In this document: piece by piece, positions 1-4,854 of the stretch | Position numbering within the stretch: the first letter of the stretch is position 1 | How the letters are laid out: every line of letters begins with the position of its first letter | From: Bacillota bacterium | GTDB lineage: Bacteria > Bacillota > Clostridia > Oscillospirales > Ruminococcaceae | DNA: 5,076 nt | NCBI GenBank assembly: GCA_023451415.1 | Contig: JAEXZK010000265.1 | Coordinates: 1-5,076, forward strand | Direction of reading: 5' to 3' | Notes under the pieces: generated by a model | What the model saw: the letters and a program-made list of their open reading frames with translations, nothing else | Database searches by the model: none | Told to the model about the DNA's origin: nothing | Position numbers and translations under genes: made by a program

Positions 1-31
1 GGGGGGGGGCGGCCGGGCGGCGCCCCCCCCC
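1..31. repeat. GC-rich inverted repeat (hairpin) after the solute-binding protein gene
   Basis: Bases 1-11 (nine G then CG) are the exact reverse complement of bases 21-31, with a 9-base loop. It begins 24 bases beyond the stop codon of the solute-binding protein gene. No T-tract is visible on the minus-strand exit side, because the window ends there, so I cannot call it a terminator. Strong hairpins between a binding-protein gene and the following permease genes often stabilise the upstream mRNA or reduce read-through, and that is the likely role here. The window starts inside a G homopolymer, so the exact G count may not be reliable. Confidence 0.55.
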
Positions 32-54
32 CGCGCTCCTGGGGGATGCTTGGA

Positions 55-1449
55 TCAGGATCTGGTGGCCGCGTACTCGCTGGCCCAGGCGTCGGTAAAC
101 ACCTGGGAGACGCCGGCCCAGTCCATGCTGCCCTGGGCGTACTCCAGCAGGGCGTTGCCAAACTGGTTCTTGAATTCCTCGGAGGGGAAGGAGGCAAAGG
201 CCCAGGGCACGGAGGTGACCCCGTCCTTTTCCATCCAGTTCAGAACCTCGCGGGCCAGGGGGTCGGAGGGCTTCTCTTCATCGCCAAAGGTGGTGAAGGG
301 GGCGATAAAGCCCAGCTTGTTGGTGACGTAATCCTTGCCCTTTGCGCTGCTGAAGAGCCAGTTGAGGAAATCGATGGAAGCCTGCTGCTTTTCGGGAGAG
401 GCCTGGCTGTTGATGGCCAGATAGTTCTCGGTGCCCACGCAGAGGCCCTGCTTCTCCTCACCGGGCATGCCGGTGTAGATGGGCAGATACTTGATGTCCT
501 CAGCCTTTACCACGTTGCCGTCGGTGCCGGAGATTTCGGCCCAGGCCCAGTTGCCGTTCTGCACCATGGCCACCTGGCCCAGGGCGAACTCAGCCATGGA
601 TTCGCTGGTGGTCTTGCTGCCCAGCATGGTCTTGGGGGTGATGGAATTTTCAATATACAGGTCAAAGATGTTCTTAAAGTTTTCGCCGTACTTGAACGCT
701 ACGTTCTCGGAGCCAAGGCCGGCCAGGATGGCGTTGTCATACTCGGTGTTGTCGGCAAACTCATAGTACATGGGGAGGTTGGCCAGGTGGGTCTGCCAGC
801 GCCACTGGTCGCCCATGTTGAGGCTGGTGGAGGCAAAGACGCCTTCGATGCCCAGCTGGTCCTTCTTGGCGGTCATGTCCTCCACAACGGCCTTGAGGGT
901 GGCAAAGCTGTTGATTTCTTCGGCGGAGGAGATGGAGACAGCCTTGTCAGCAAGGGCAAAGTACTTCTCCATGATGGCGTTGTTGTAGATGATGCCGTAG
1001 CCCTCCACAACGTAGGGGATGCCGTAGACGCCGTCGCCCTCGGTGACAGCCAGGGACTTGTCGGACAGGGACTTGTAGAGGTCGGTGTCCTTCAGGTCGG
1101 CGCAGTAGTCCTTCCAGTTCTGGTAGCCCACGGGCCCGTTGATCTGGAAGATGGTGGGGGGGTCGCTCTTGGCGATCTCGGAGGTAAGGGTCTGCTCGTA
1201 GGTGCCGGAGGCGGCGGTGACGACCTTTACCTTGACGCCGGTCTCGGCCTCGTACTCCTTGGCGATCTCCTCGTAGATGGAAGCAATCTCAGGCTTAAAG
1301 TTGAGGAAATAGATCTCCTTGGCGCCCGCGGCGGAGGAGCCTGTGCCGGAGGTGCTGGAGCTGCTGGAGGCGCTGCCGCCGCCGCAGCCGGCCAGCATGA
1401 CCATAGACAGTGCCATGACGACCGCAAAAATCTTCGCTAGCTTTTTCAT
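55..1449 (-). CDS. ABC transporter extracellular solute-binding lipoprotein (sugar type, family 1)
   Basis: 464 residues, the usual length for family 1 (UgpB/MsmE-like, SBP_bac_1) sugar-binding proteins. The N-terminus is a lipoprotein signal: a Lys-rich start, a hydrophobic stretch (about 7-20) and the lipobox LAGC at 19-22, so Cys22 is the predicted lipidated residue. A Ser/Gly/Ala-rich flexible linker follows (about 23-43), and the mature two-lobed domain begins near KEIYFLNF. Family-typical segments are present: YGIPYVVEGYGIIYNN in the middle and NYLAINSQASPEKQQASIDFLNWL followed by KLGFIAPF near the C-terminus. It would capture a sugar or oligosaccharide outside the membrane and pass it to membrane permeases, expected beyond the left edge. 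The start is supported by an AAGGAG site 8 bases upstream (plus-strand 1458-1463). It follows the LacI gene by 67 bases with no convincing promoter between them, so co-transcription is likely. The substrate cannot be read from the sequence. Confidence 0.93.
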   Translation of the reverse strand: MKKLAKIFAVVMALSMVMLAGCGGGSASSSSSTSGTGSSAAGAKEIYFLNFKPEIASIYEEIAKEYEAETGVKVKVVTAASGTYEQTLTSEIAKSDPPTIFQINGPVGYQNWKDYCADLKDTDLYKSLSDKSLAVTEGDGVYGIPYVVEGYGIIYNNAIMEKYFALADKAVSISSAEEINSFATLKAVVEDMTAKKDQLGIEGVFASTSLNMGDQWRWQTHLANLPMYYEFADNTEYDNAILAGLGSENVAFKYGENFKNIFDLYIENSITPKTMLGSKTTSESMAEFALGQVAMVQNGNWAWAEISGTDGNVVKAEDIKYLPIYTGMPGEEKQGLCVGTENYLAINSQASPEKQQASIDFLNWLFSSAKGKDYVTNKLGFIAPFTTFGDEEKPSDPLAREVLNWMEKDGVTSVPWAFASFPSEEFKNQFGNALLEYAQGSMDWAGVSQVFTDAWASEYAATRS

Positions 1450-1486
1450 AAAAAAATCTCCTTATCTAAGTTGTGCTGTATGTTAC

Positions 1487-1502
1487 GGGGCCGGGCGGCC
1501 CC
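1487..1502 (-). other. Intercistronic GC hairpin between lacI-type gene and solute-binding protein gene
   Basis: A perfect 6-bp stem (GGGGCC / GGCCCC) with a 4-base loop lies in the 67-base gap between the repressor stop codon and the binding-protein start. No T-run follows in the direction of transcription, so it is not a good intrinsic terminator. It may act as an mRNA processing or stability element that lets the binding protein be made in excess over the repressor. That function is inferred. Confidence 0.4.
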
Positions 1503-1516
1503 AGGGACAAACGTGT

Positions 1517-2533
1517 TCAGTCGCCGGAGCTCCGGGGCGGCCCCACCGAGGCGCCGGGTTCCAGCTCCACCTCCAGGGAGAGGTGGCGGGGGCCCTGCTT
1601 CTTTTCGATTGCGCCCAGGAGGAGGTCCACGCTGAGGGCGGCCAGGCGGACGCTGGGCTGGCGGATGGTGGTCAGGGGCGGACAGTAGTAGCCGGCCATC
1701 TCGATGCCGTCATAGCCGACCACGGAGACGTCCTGGGGCACCCGCAGGCCCCGCTGGGCAATGGCCCGGATGGCCCCAAAGGCCATGAGGTCGGACATGG
1801 CAAAAATGCCGGTGATCCGGGGGTTTTTGTCCAGAAGGTCGCCGGTGAGCCGGTAGCCGTCCTCCAGGCAGAACTTGCCCTCCCGGCAGTACTCGGGCCG
1901 GATGGGGATGCCGTTGTCCCGGAGGCACTGGATCCCGCCCTCCAGGCGCTGGCGGCTGGTGCTGGAGACGTCGCTGCATCCGCCGATGATGCCTATGTGG
2001 CGGTGGCCCTGGCGGATGAGGCACTCCACGGCCATCCGGCCTCCCAGGCGGTCGTCCACCGAGACGCTGGAGAGGTTGTGATAGGACACCTGCTCCGCGG
2101 AGGTGGTGGCCAGGACACAGGGGACGCCGATGGCGCCAAAGTGGCGGACAAAGTTCTGCGGCTCGCCGCCCAGGAAGATGACCCCCTTGGGCTTTGCCTC
2201 CCGGCAGAGGCGCTCGGCGGCGCGGACCTCGTTGACGCCCTCGTCGTAGTAGTGGAGGACGGCGCCATAGCCCGCCCGGCCGATGTCGGCCTGGATGCGT
2301 TCGATGATGGTGGCGAAAAAGAGGTTAAAAGAACCTTTGACCACAACAATGATATTATTGCTCACCTGCTGCTTTAAATGCTTGGCATTTGCGTTGGGAA
2401 CAAATTTATTTTCTGCCACAATCTGCTTGATCTTGGCTTTGGTTTCTTCGCTGACGTCGGGGTGGTCGTTGAGCGCCCGGGAAACGGTGCTCACCGCACA
2501 GCCGGACAGGCGGGCGATGTCCTTGATGGTCAT
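1517..2533 (-). CDS. LacI-family transcriptional regulator
   Basis: 338 residues, full length for the LacI/PurR family. The N-terminal helix-turn-helix is at about 3-22 (IKDIARLSGCAVSTVSRALN). The hinge helix follows as FVPNANAKHL (44-53), matching the family pattern Y/F-x-P-N-x-x-A-x-x-L; Leu53 is the residue that in family members inserts into the central CpG step of the operator. A periplasmic-binding-protein-like effector domain fills the rest, with the familiar blocks HRHIGIIGG, IFAMSDLMAFGAIRAI, VPQDVSVVGYDG and LTTIRQP. It most likely represses the sugar-uptake operon it heads and releases DNA when a sugar ligand binds. The ATG start has an AGGAGG site 10 bases upstream (plus-strand 2544-2549). 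A promoter at 2603-2631 and a palindromic operator at 2564-2587 imply autoregulation. The effector sugar is unknown. Confidence 0.95.
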   Translation of the reverse strand: MTIKDIARLSGCAVSTVSRALNDHPDVSEETKAKIKQIVAENKFVPNANAKHLKQQVSNNIIVVVKGSFNLFFATIIERIQADIGRAGYGAVLHYYDEGVNEVRAAERLCREAKPKGVIFLGGEPQNFVRHFGAIGVPCVLATTSAEQVSYHNLSSVSVDDRLGGRMAVECLIRQGHRHIGIIGGCSDVSSTSRQRLEGGIQCLRDNGIPIRPEYCREGKFCLEDGYRLTGDLLDKNPRITGIFAMSDLMAFGAIRAIAQRGLRVPQDVSVVGYDGIEMAGYYCPPLTTIRQPSVRLAALSVDLLLGAIEKKQGPRHLSLEVELEPGASVGPPRSSGD

Positions 2534-2563
2534 GGGCCGGTCGCCTCCTTTTGTCGAATCGTT

Positions 2564-2587
2564 GGGAACGTTGCCGGAAACGTTCCC
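2564..2587 (-). promoter_or_regulatory. LacI-type operator in the repressor's own leader
   Basis: A perfect inverted repeat, GGGAACGTT - 6 bases - AACGTTCCC. It can also be read as two overlapping LacI-family sites, each centred on AACGTT with a central CpG, the pattern expected for proteins with the hinge seen in the neighbouring regulator. It lies about +10 to +33 from the predicted transcription start and upstream of the ribosome binding site, so bound repressor would block early elongation. This supports autoregulation of the lacI-type gene and the genes behind it. Confidence 0.75.
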
Positions 2588-2602
2588 GGCCTTTATGGTG
2601 AC

Positions 2603-2631
2603 ATTATAGCACCCATGTTCCCGGGATTCAA
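2603..2631 (-). promoter_or_regulatory. Sigma-A promoter of the LacI-family regulator gene
   Basis: On the minus strand, a -35 box TTGAAT (plus-strand 2626-2631) and a consensus -10 box TATAAT (2603-2608) are exactly 17 bases apart. The predicted start of transcription is near 2596, giving a leader of about 63 bases that contains the operator and an AGGAGG site. No other promoter is evident before the solute-binding protein gene, so this probably drives both genes. Confidence 0.85.
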
Positions 2632-2729
2632 GGGGTTTTTGTGCTTTTTGTGGAAAGTGGAAAACAATCTTTTGTGGTTTTGGTTAAAATCACATGCCAC
2701 GGATTCCTTTGCAGCAATCCCCGGGATCC

Positions 2730-2763
2730 AAAAATCCCCTCGCTCCTTGGGAGCGGGGGGATT
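2730..2763 (-). terminator. Candidate minus-strand intrinsic terminator upstream of lacI promoter
   Basis: A 14-bp stem (2733-2746 with 2750-2763, one T-G wobble, 3-base loop) is followed on the minus strand by a run of five T (the complement of A 2730-2734, partly in the stem). On the plus strand no T-run follows, so it works only leftward. It would stop minus-strand transcripts entering from the right before they reach the lacI promoter. The short T-tract makes this a moderate-strength call. Confidence 0.5.
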
Positions 2764-2768
2764 GGGAG

Positions 2769-2824
2769 CCGGAACTGCTTTCCGGGGGTTGGGCCGTCTG
2801 CCGGGGCGGCTCCGCCCGGCGGCC
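2769..2824. other. Cluster of GC-rich hairpins of unknown function
   Basis: Two further stems sit beside the terminator-like hairpin: CCGGAA / TTCCGG with a 5-base loop (2769-2785), and a longer one in which GGCCG (2792-2796) pairs with CGGCC (2820-2824) around an inner GC stem (2801-2809 with 2812-2819, one bulged G). No convincing reading frame or ribosome binding site crosses them. Read on the minus strand, the order is long hairpin, short hairpin, terminator, which could be a small RNA of about 110 bases. The only upstream promoter hint is a TATAAA (plus-strand 2846-2851) without a good -35 box. Confidence 0.3.
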
Positions 2825-2887
2825 AGAAAGAGGTTGAGCGCCAATTTTATATGGTTAACCAGGTATGGGGCCCAGCGCGCCGTTGCC

Positions 2888-2944
2888 CCCTCCCCCCGCA
2901 AAGTCACAAAGTGGTTTGATTTGTGTTTCAGGGCGGGGGGAGGG
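2888..2944. repeat. 12-bp perfect inverted repeat with nested hairpin
   Basis: CCCTCCCCCCGC (2888-2899) is the exact reverse complement of 2933-2944. Inside the 33-base loop, CACAAA (2905-2910) pairs with TTTGTG (2920-2925), so the whole 57 bases can fold as one two-part stem. It lies about 60 bases upstream of the first small-RNA promoter. There is no T-tract on either side, which argues against a terminator. The function is not known. Confidence 0.5.
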
Positions 2945-3006
2945 ACAGCGGCAGGCCCCCCGGCCGGGCGCAAAGCACCTGGGTATGCCCCACCATGCCC
3001 CCCCGC

Positions 3007-3035
3007 TTGAAAAGCGAGGGGAAATGTGGTATACT
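3007..3035 (+). promoter_or_regulatory. Promoter of small RNA copy 1
   Basis: The -35 box TTGAAA (3007-3012), a 17-base spacer and the -10 box TATACT (3030-3035), with an extended -10 TG at 3027-3028, give a strong sigma-A promoter. Predicted start is near 3042, just before the closing stem of the RNA. The -35 box lies within an inverted repeat (2999-3008 with 3012-3021, one mismatch, loop GAA). The bases AAATGTGGTATACT recur exactly at the second promoter. Confidence 0.8.
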
Positions 3036-3041
3036 TTGATG

Positions 3042-3140
3042 TCATTGGACGCCGGAATACCGGCCTTGCAGGGTGTTCTGGCACCCCGTGAGGGGGATTC
3101 CCGAGTTCCCGCTCGGGGACCCTGTCCAATGTTTTTCTTT
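3042..3140 (+). ncRNA. Structured small RNA, copy 1 (three hairpins inside a closing stem)
   Basis: Starting about 7 bases after a strong -10 box, CATTGGAC (3043-3050) pairs perfectly with GTCCAATG (3124-3131) and encloses three hairpins: GCCGG-AATA-CCGGC (3051-3064), GGGTG-6 bases-CACCC (3071-3086) and CCCGAG-TTCCCG-CTCGGG (3100-3117). The segment CGTGAGGGG lies between hairpins 2 and 3. The closing stem runs straight into TTTTTCTTT, so the RNA could end near 3140 (about 99 bases). If that is not an efficient stop, it would extend to the strong terminator ending at 3226 (about 185 bases). No ribosome binding site with a plausible small gene is seen. A second copy with the same plan follows at 3309-3421. 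It is not a tRNA, 6S RNA or SRP RNA by visible motifs. Function is unknown; a trans-acting regulatory RNA is the simplest guess. Confidence 0.65.
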
Positions 3141-3182
3141 GCGCCCGGGGCCTGGGAGGGCCGCAGACAAGGGACGACAAAA

Positions 3183-3226
3183 AGGCCGCCTGGGTGCGCA
3201 ACACACACCCAAGCGGCCTCTTTTTT
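3183..3226 (+). terminator. Strong bidirectional intrinsic terminator between the two small RNAs
   Basis: AGGCCGC (3183-3189) and TGGGTG (3191-3196) pair with CACCCA (3206-3211) and GCGGCCT (3213-3219), with a single C-A mismatch and a 9-base loop. The T-run 3221-3226 serves plus-strand transcripts, and A-run 3179-3183 becomes a T-run on the minus strand. It ends any longer transcript from the first small-RNA promoter and would also stop leftward transcripts from the minus-strand promoter at 3492-3520. Confidence 0.88.
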
Positions 3227-3274
3227 ACCGGTATGCACATGTAATGGGAACAAAGCCCCATGCCCGCCACCTCT

Positions 3275-3302
3275 TTTAAAGGGGCGGAAAATGTGGTATA
3301 CT
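3275..3302 (+). promoter_or_regulatory. Promoter of small RNA copy 2
   Basis: The -10 box TATACT (3297-3302) has an extended TG (3294-3295) and is preceded by the same 14-base core as the first unit. The best -35 is TTTAAA (3275-3280) with a 16-base spacer, or TTTTAA (3274-3279) with 17; both are weaker than the first copy's TTGAAA. An inverted repeat brackets it: CCGCC and CCT (3264-3268, 3270-3272) against AGG and GGCGG (3280-3282, 3283-3287). Predicted start is near 3309. Confidence 0.72.
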
Positions 3303-3308
3303 CAAAGA

Positions 3309-3421
3309 GCCGTTGGAATTGCTGGGTCAATAACCCAGCCGTGGGGTGCTACGACACCTCATGGGGCGGAGAGGTTTGCCGCCCTCTCCGTTCCATCAAC
3401 GGTTTATTTTTTTGTCTTTTT
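3309..3421 (+). ncRNA. Structured small RNA, copy 2 (three hairpins inside a closing stem)
   Basis: The closing stem CCGTTG (3310-3315) pairs with CAACGG (3397-3402), extended by GAA / TTC (3316-3318, 3391-3393) past a 3-base bulge. Inside are GCTGGGT-CAATA-ACCCAGC (3321-3339), GGGGTG-6 bases-CACCTC (3343-3360, one G-T wobble) and CGGAGAGG / CCTCTCCG (3367-3374 with 3383-3390, loop TTTGCCGC). The closing stem is followed at once by a T-rich tail (3403-3421), a plausible transcript end. Compared with copy 1, stems differ in sequence but still pair. The AATA loop, the 6-base loop size, the segment CACC-YC-RTG-RGG and a third loop of the form TT..CCG are shared. It is the same RNA type as copy 1. 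The target or ligand is unknown. Confidence 0.65.
3397..3421 (+). terminator. T-rich 3' end of small RNA copy 2
   Basis: The 3' strand of the closing stem (CAACGG, 3397-3402) is followed directly by TTTATTTTTTTG and then TCTTTTT. The stem closes a branched structure rather than a short loop, so it is an unusual terminator; the 8-bp third hairpin (3367-3390) lies only 12 bases before the T-tract and may help. Termination near 3410-3421 is the likely outcome. Confidence 0.5.
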
Positions 3422-3491
3422 GATCATGCCGGGAGCGGCGCAAAGGGCATAACCGCCCCGGCCACAGGGGTGTCACAACCTCTATGGGATT

Positions 3492-3520
3492 ATTATACGC
3501 CAAAGGACGAGGATTGCCAA
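3492..3520 (-). promoter_or_regulatory. Minus-strand promoter pointing antisense across small RNA copy 2
   Basis: On the minus strand, TTGGCA (plus-strand 3515-3520) and a consensus TATAAT (3492-3497) are exactly 17 bases apart, starting 17 bases beyond the trmB stop codon. The predicted start is near 3485. No convincing coding region follows leftward. The transcript would run opposite to small RNA copy 2 and meet the bidirectional terminator, ending near 3179. It would be an antisense RNA of about 300 bases, unless the match is chance. Confidence 0.5.
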
Positions 3521-3536
3521 ATAAAGCCGGCTCCCG

Positions 3537-4199
3537 TCAGCCCTCCGGCCGGGCGATGAGGAACTTGATGGGGATGCCCTCCCGGGTGAACATCTCCTCA
3601 TGTTCGGTGACCACGTTGGGGGCAAAGCCGCTGGCGTGGAGGTCCCAGGTGATGTATTCCGCCCGCCACCCATCCTGGGCCAGGTAGCCCAGGGTATCCT
3701 CAAAGAGGGGGTCGTCGTCGGTCTGGAACCACAGCTGGCCGCCGGGGGCCAGATACCGCCGGTACTGCTCCAGCTGGCGGGTGTGGGTCAGGCGGTGCTT
3801 GTGGTAGCTCCCCTTGGGCCAGGGGTTGCAGAAGTTGATGTAGATGCGGTCCACCCGCTCCTCCTCCCCAAAGATGAGGTGGAGGCGCTCGATGTCGTGG
3901 GCGGCCAGGAGGAGGTTGTCCGCCGGGCGTCCGGCTGCGGCATAGGCAGCCTCCGCCTTGCGCTTGGCCAGGGCCAGCACCTCGCTCTTGATGTCCAGCC
4001 CCAGATAGTTGAGCTCCGGGTGCTCCGGGGCAAGCTGCGCCAGAAAGCCCCCCTTGCCGCAGCCCAGCTCCAGGTGGAGGGGCGCCCCGGGCCGGGGGAA
4101 GGTCTGCCGCCAGCGCCCGCGCAGGGTCTGGGGCTCGTCTACAAAAAAGGGGCAGTCCGCCAGCTCCGGGCGGGCCCACGGTTTCCGTCTCAGACGCAT
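3537..4199 (-). CDS. trmB: tRNA (guanine-N7-)-methyltransferase (m7G46)
   Basis: 220 residues, normal for bacterial TrmB. The enzyme transfers a methyl group from S-adenosylmethionine to N7 of G46 in the tRNA variable loop, in the cytoplasm. The N-terminus MRLRRKPWARPEL is typical of Firmicutes TrmB. The SAM-binding glycine motif LELGCGKGGF is at 43-52, the acidic residue after strand 2 at Asp69 (YLGLDIK), and HDIERL at 101-106. The substrate-side motif reads NFCNPWPK (122-129), where many family members have DPW; Asn at this place is, as I recall, common in clostridial homologues. The C-terminal TEHEEMF motif (198-204) holds the conserved Thr and Glu. The ATG overlaps the upstream DUF1836 stop as TGATG, so translation is probably coupled. 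The next bases after its stop show no good terminator before the minus-strand promoter at 3492-3520. Confidence 0.96.
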   Translation of the reverse strand: MRLRRKPWARPELADCPFFVDEPQTLRGRWRQTFPRPGAPLHLELGCGKGGFLAQLAPEHPELNYLGLDIKSEVLALAKRKAEAAYAAAGRPADNLLLAAHDIERLHLIFGEEERVDRIYINFCNPWPKGSYHKHRLTHTRQLEQYRRYLAPGGQLWFQTDDDPLFEDTLGYLAQDGWRAEYITWDLHASGFAPNVVTEHEEMFTREGIPIKFLIARPEG

Positions 4200-4798
4200 C
4201 AGTCGCCGCCCCTGCCTTTCTCCCTGCCCCGCTTGGGCGGGTCCTGCCTGCCCAGGCTGTCGATGAGCCTCTCCGCCAGGAGGATGTCCCGCTGGGCCTC
4301 GGCGGCCAGCTGGATGACCAGGGCGGCCAGGGCCTGATCCCGGTCCTCCGGGCCGATGCCCGCTTCCTCCGTCCGGCGGATAAGGTCGTCAGCCAGGGCG
4401 GGAGCCTGAGCAAAGCGCTCCTTCTGGGCCTCCAGGAAGATGTCGTAGACCGGGGCCATCTCCTCCGGGCGCTCCAGAGGCCCCCCCACCCTGCCCATAT
4501 CCTGGATGGACAGCATCCTCTTCAGCTGGCAGATGACGCTCAGGGCCATGACGTGGGCCTTGTCATACCGCTTGCGGTTGGCGGGACGGGTCAGCCCCGC
4601 CTTGCTGTAATTGTTGACCATGGTGCCGGTGACCAGCGGGGTGCGGCTGTCCCTCTGGAAGAAGCCGAGCCGCCTCTCCAGATAGGTGATGAGCTGATCC
4701 ATATACAACTCGATGTCGGGGATCTCCTCCTTGCGAATCTGGGGGACCTGGGTCATTTCCCCGGCAATATCCCTGGTTTCTTTCTTCCAATCAGACAA
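4199..4798 (-). CDS. DUF1836 domain protein (putative DNA-binding regulator)
   Basis: 199 residues from a TTG start at 4798. The domain covers about residues 17-125: the signature PDIELYMDQ (27-35), then a MerR-like helix-turn-helix region GTMVNNYSKAGLTRP (58-72), KRY (76-78) and a hydrophobic helix leading to LKRMLSIQDM (92-101). Such proteins occur across Firmicutes and have no settled function; DNA binding is inferred from the fold. The C-terminus is charged (KRGREKGRG). The frame is open up to an ATG at 4849, but the TTG has an AAGGAGG site exactly 8 bases upstream (4807-4813), while the ATG lies only 5 bases from the -10 box and would be at the very 5' end of the mRNA. The shorter protein is therefore preferred. 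It heads a two-gene unit with trmB through a TGATG overlap. Confidence 0.85.
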   Translation of the reverse strand: MSDWKKETRDIAGEMTQVPQIRKEEIPDIELYMDQLITYLERRLGFFQRDSRTPLVTGTMVNNYSKAGLTRPANRKRYDKAHVMALSVICQLKRMLSIQDMGRVGGPLERPEEMAPVYDIFLEAQKERFAQAPALADDLIRRTEEAGIGPEDRDQALAALVIQLAAEAQRDILLAERLIDSLGRQDPPKRGREKGRGGD

Positions 4799-4806
4799 CA
4801 GCCACG

Positions 4807-4813
4807 CCTCCTT
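4807..4813 (-). promoter_or_regulatory. Ribosome binding site that sets the TTG start of the DUF1836 gene
   Basis: AAGGAGG on the minus strand, 8 bases before TTG 4798-4796, is a perfect Shine-Dalgarno at ideal spacing. No such site precedes the in-frame ATG at 4849, which would place this motif inside the coding sequence as Lys-Glu codons. Confidence 0.82.
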
Positions 4814-4854
4814 GCGGATTAAGTAATACCGGATATCGTCATATTCCATACTGC

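Larger units (their letters stand above)
2971..3421 (+). repeat. Tandem duplication of a promoter-plus-small-RNA unit (two diverged copies)
   Basis: Two units run in the same direction, offset by 267 bases when aligned on their -10 boxes (3030 and 3297). Shared parts in order are CAAAGC (2971, 3251), CCATGCCC (2993, 3258), an inverted repeat around the -35 box, the identical 14 bases AAATGTGGTATACT, a closing stem containing TTGGA, three hairpins, and a T-rich tail. Most of the rest has diverged, although paired positions still pair. Such divergence with kept structure points to an old duplication under selection on RNA shape. Confidence 0.6.

Noticed and set aside
46..1440. A 464-residue plus-strand reading frame
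   Set aside because: It is the antisense shadow of the solute-binding protein gene: Gly/Val/Leu-rich composition, no domain and no ribosome binding site, whereas the minus frame has a lipobox and clear family motifs.
1507..1518. A second LacI-type operator (AAACGTGTT) overlapping the repressor stop codon
   Set aside because: Only about three of five positions per half-site are symmetric around the CpG, so it is too weak to support.
1319..2377. A 352-residue plus-strand reading frame
   Set aside because: It lies opposite the LacI-family gene and the start of the binding-protein gene, has an Ala/Gly/Asp-rich composition caused by GC-rich antisense codons, and matches no family I recognise.
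3042..3140. tRNA, because of the cloverleaf-like fold of about 90 bases
   Set aside because: There is no T-loop consensus (TTCRANY), no D-loop GG, no 7-base anticodon loop and no fitting acceptor/discriminator layout; the loops are 4, 6 and 6 bases.
3042..3226. 6S RNA, because a transcript to the strong terminator would be about 185 bases
   Set aside because: 6S RNA is a long rod with a large central bubble; here a closed multi-hairpin unit ends after 90 bases, and the second copy repeats only that unit.
2593..3330. A 245-residue minus-strand reading frame across the intergenic region
   Set aside because: It runs through both small-RNA structures, the strong terminator and several palindromes, has Pro/Arg-rich composition and no ribosome binding site. 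Overlapping plus-strand frames of similar quality exist, so it is chance openness in GC-rich DNA.
3408..3485. A short minus-strand peptide gene behind the antisense promoter (26 codons from a GTG)
   Set aside because: The possible Shine-Dalgarno is too close to the start, and the peptide is basic with no membrane span or known toxin-like feature.
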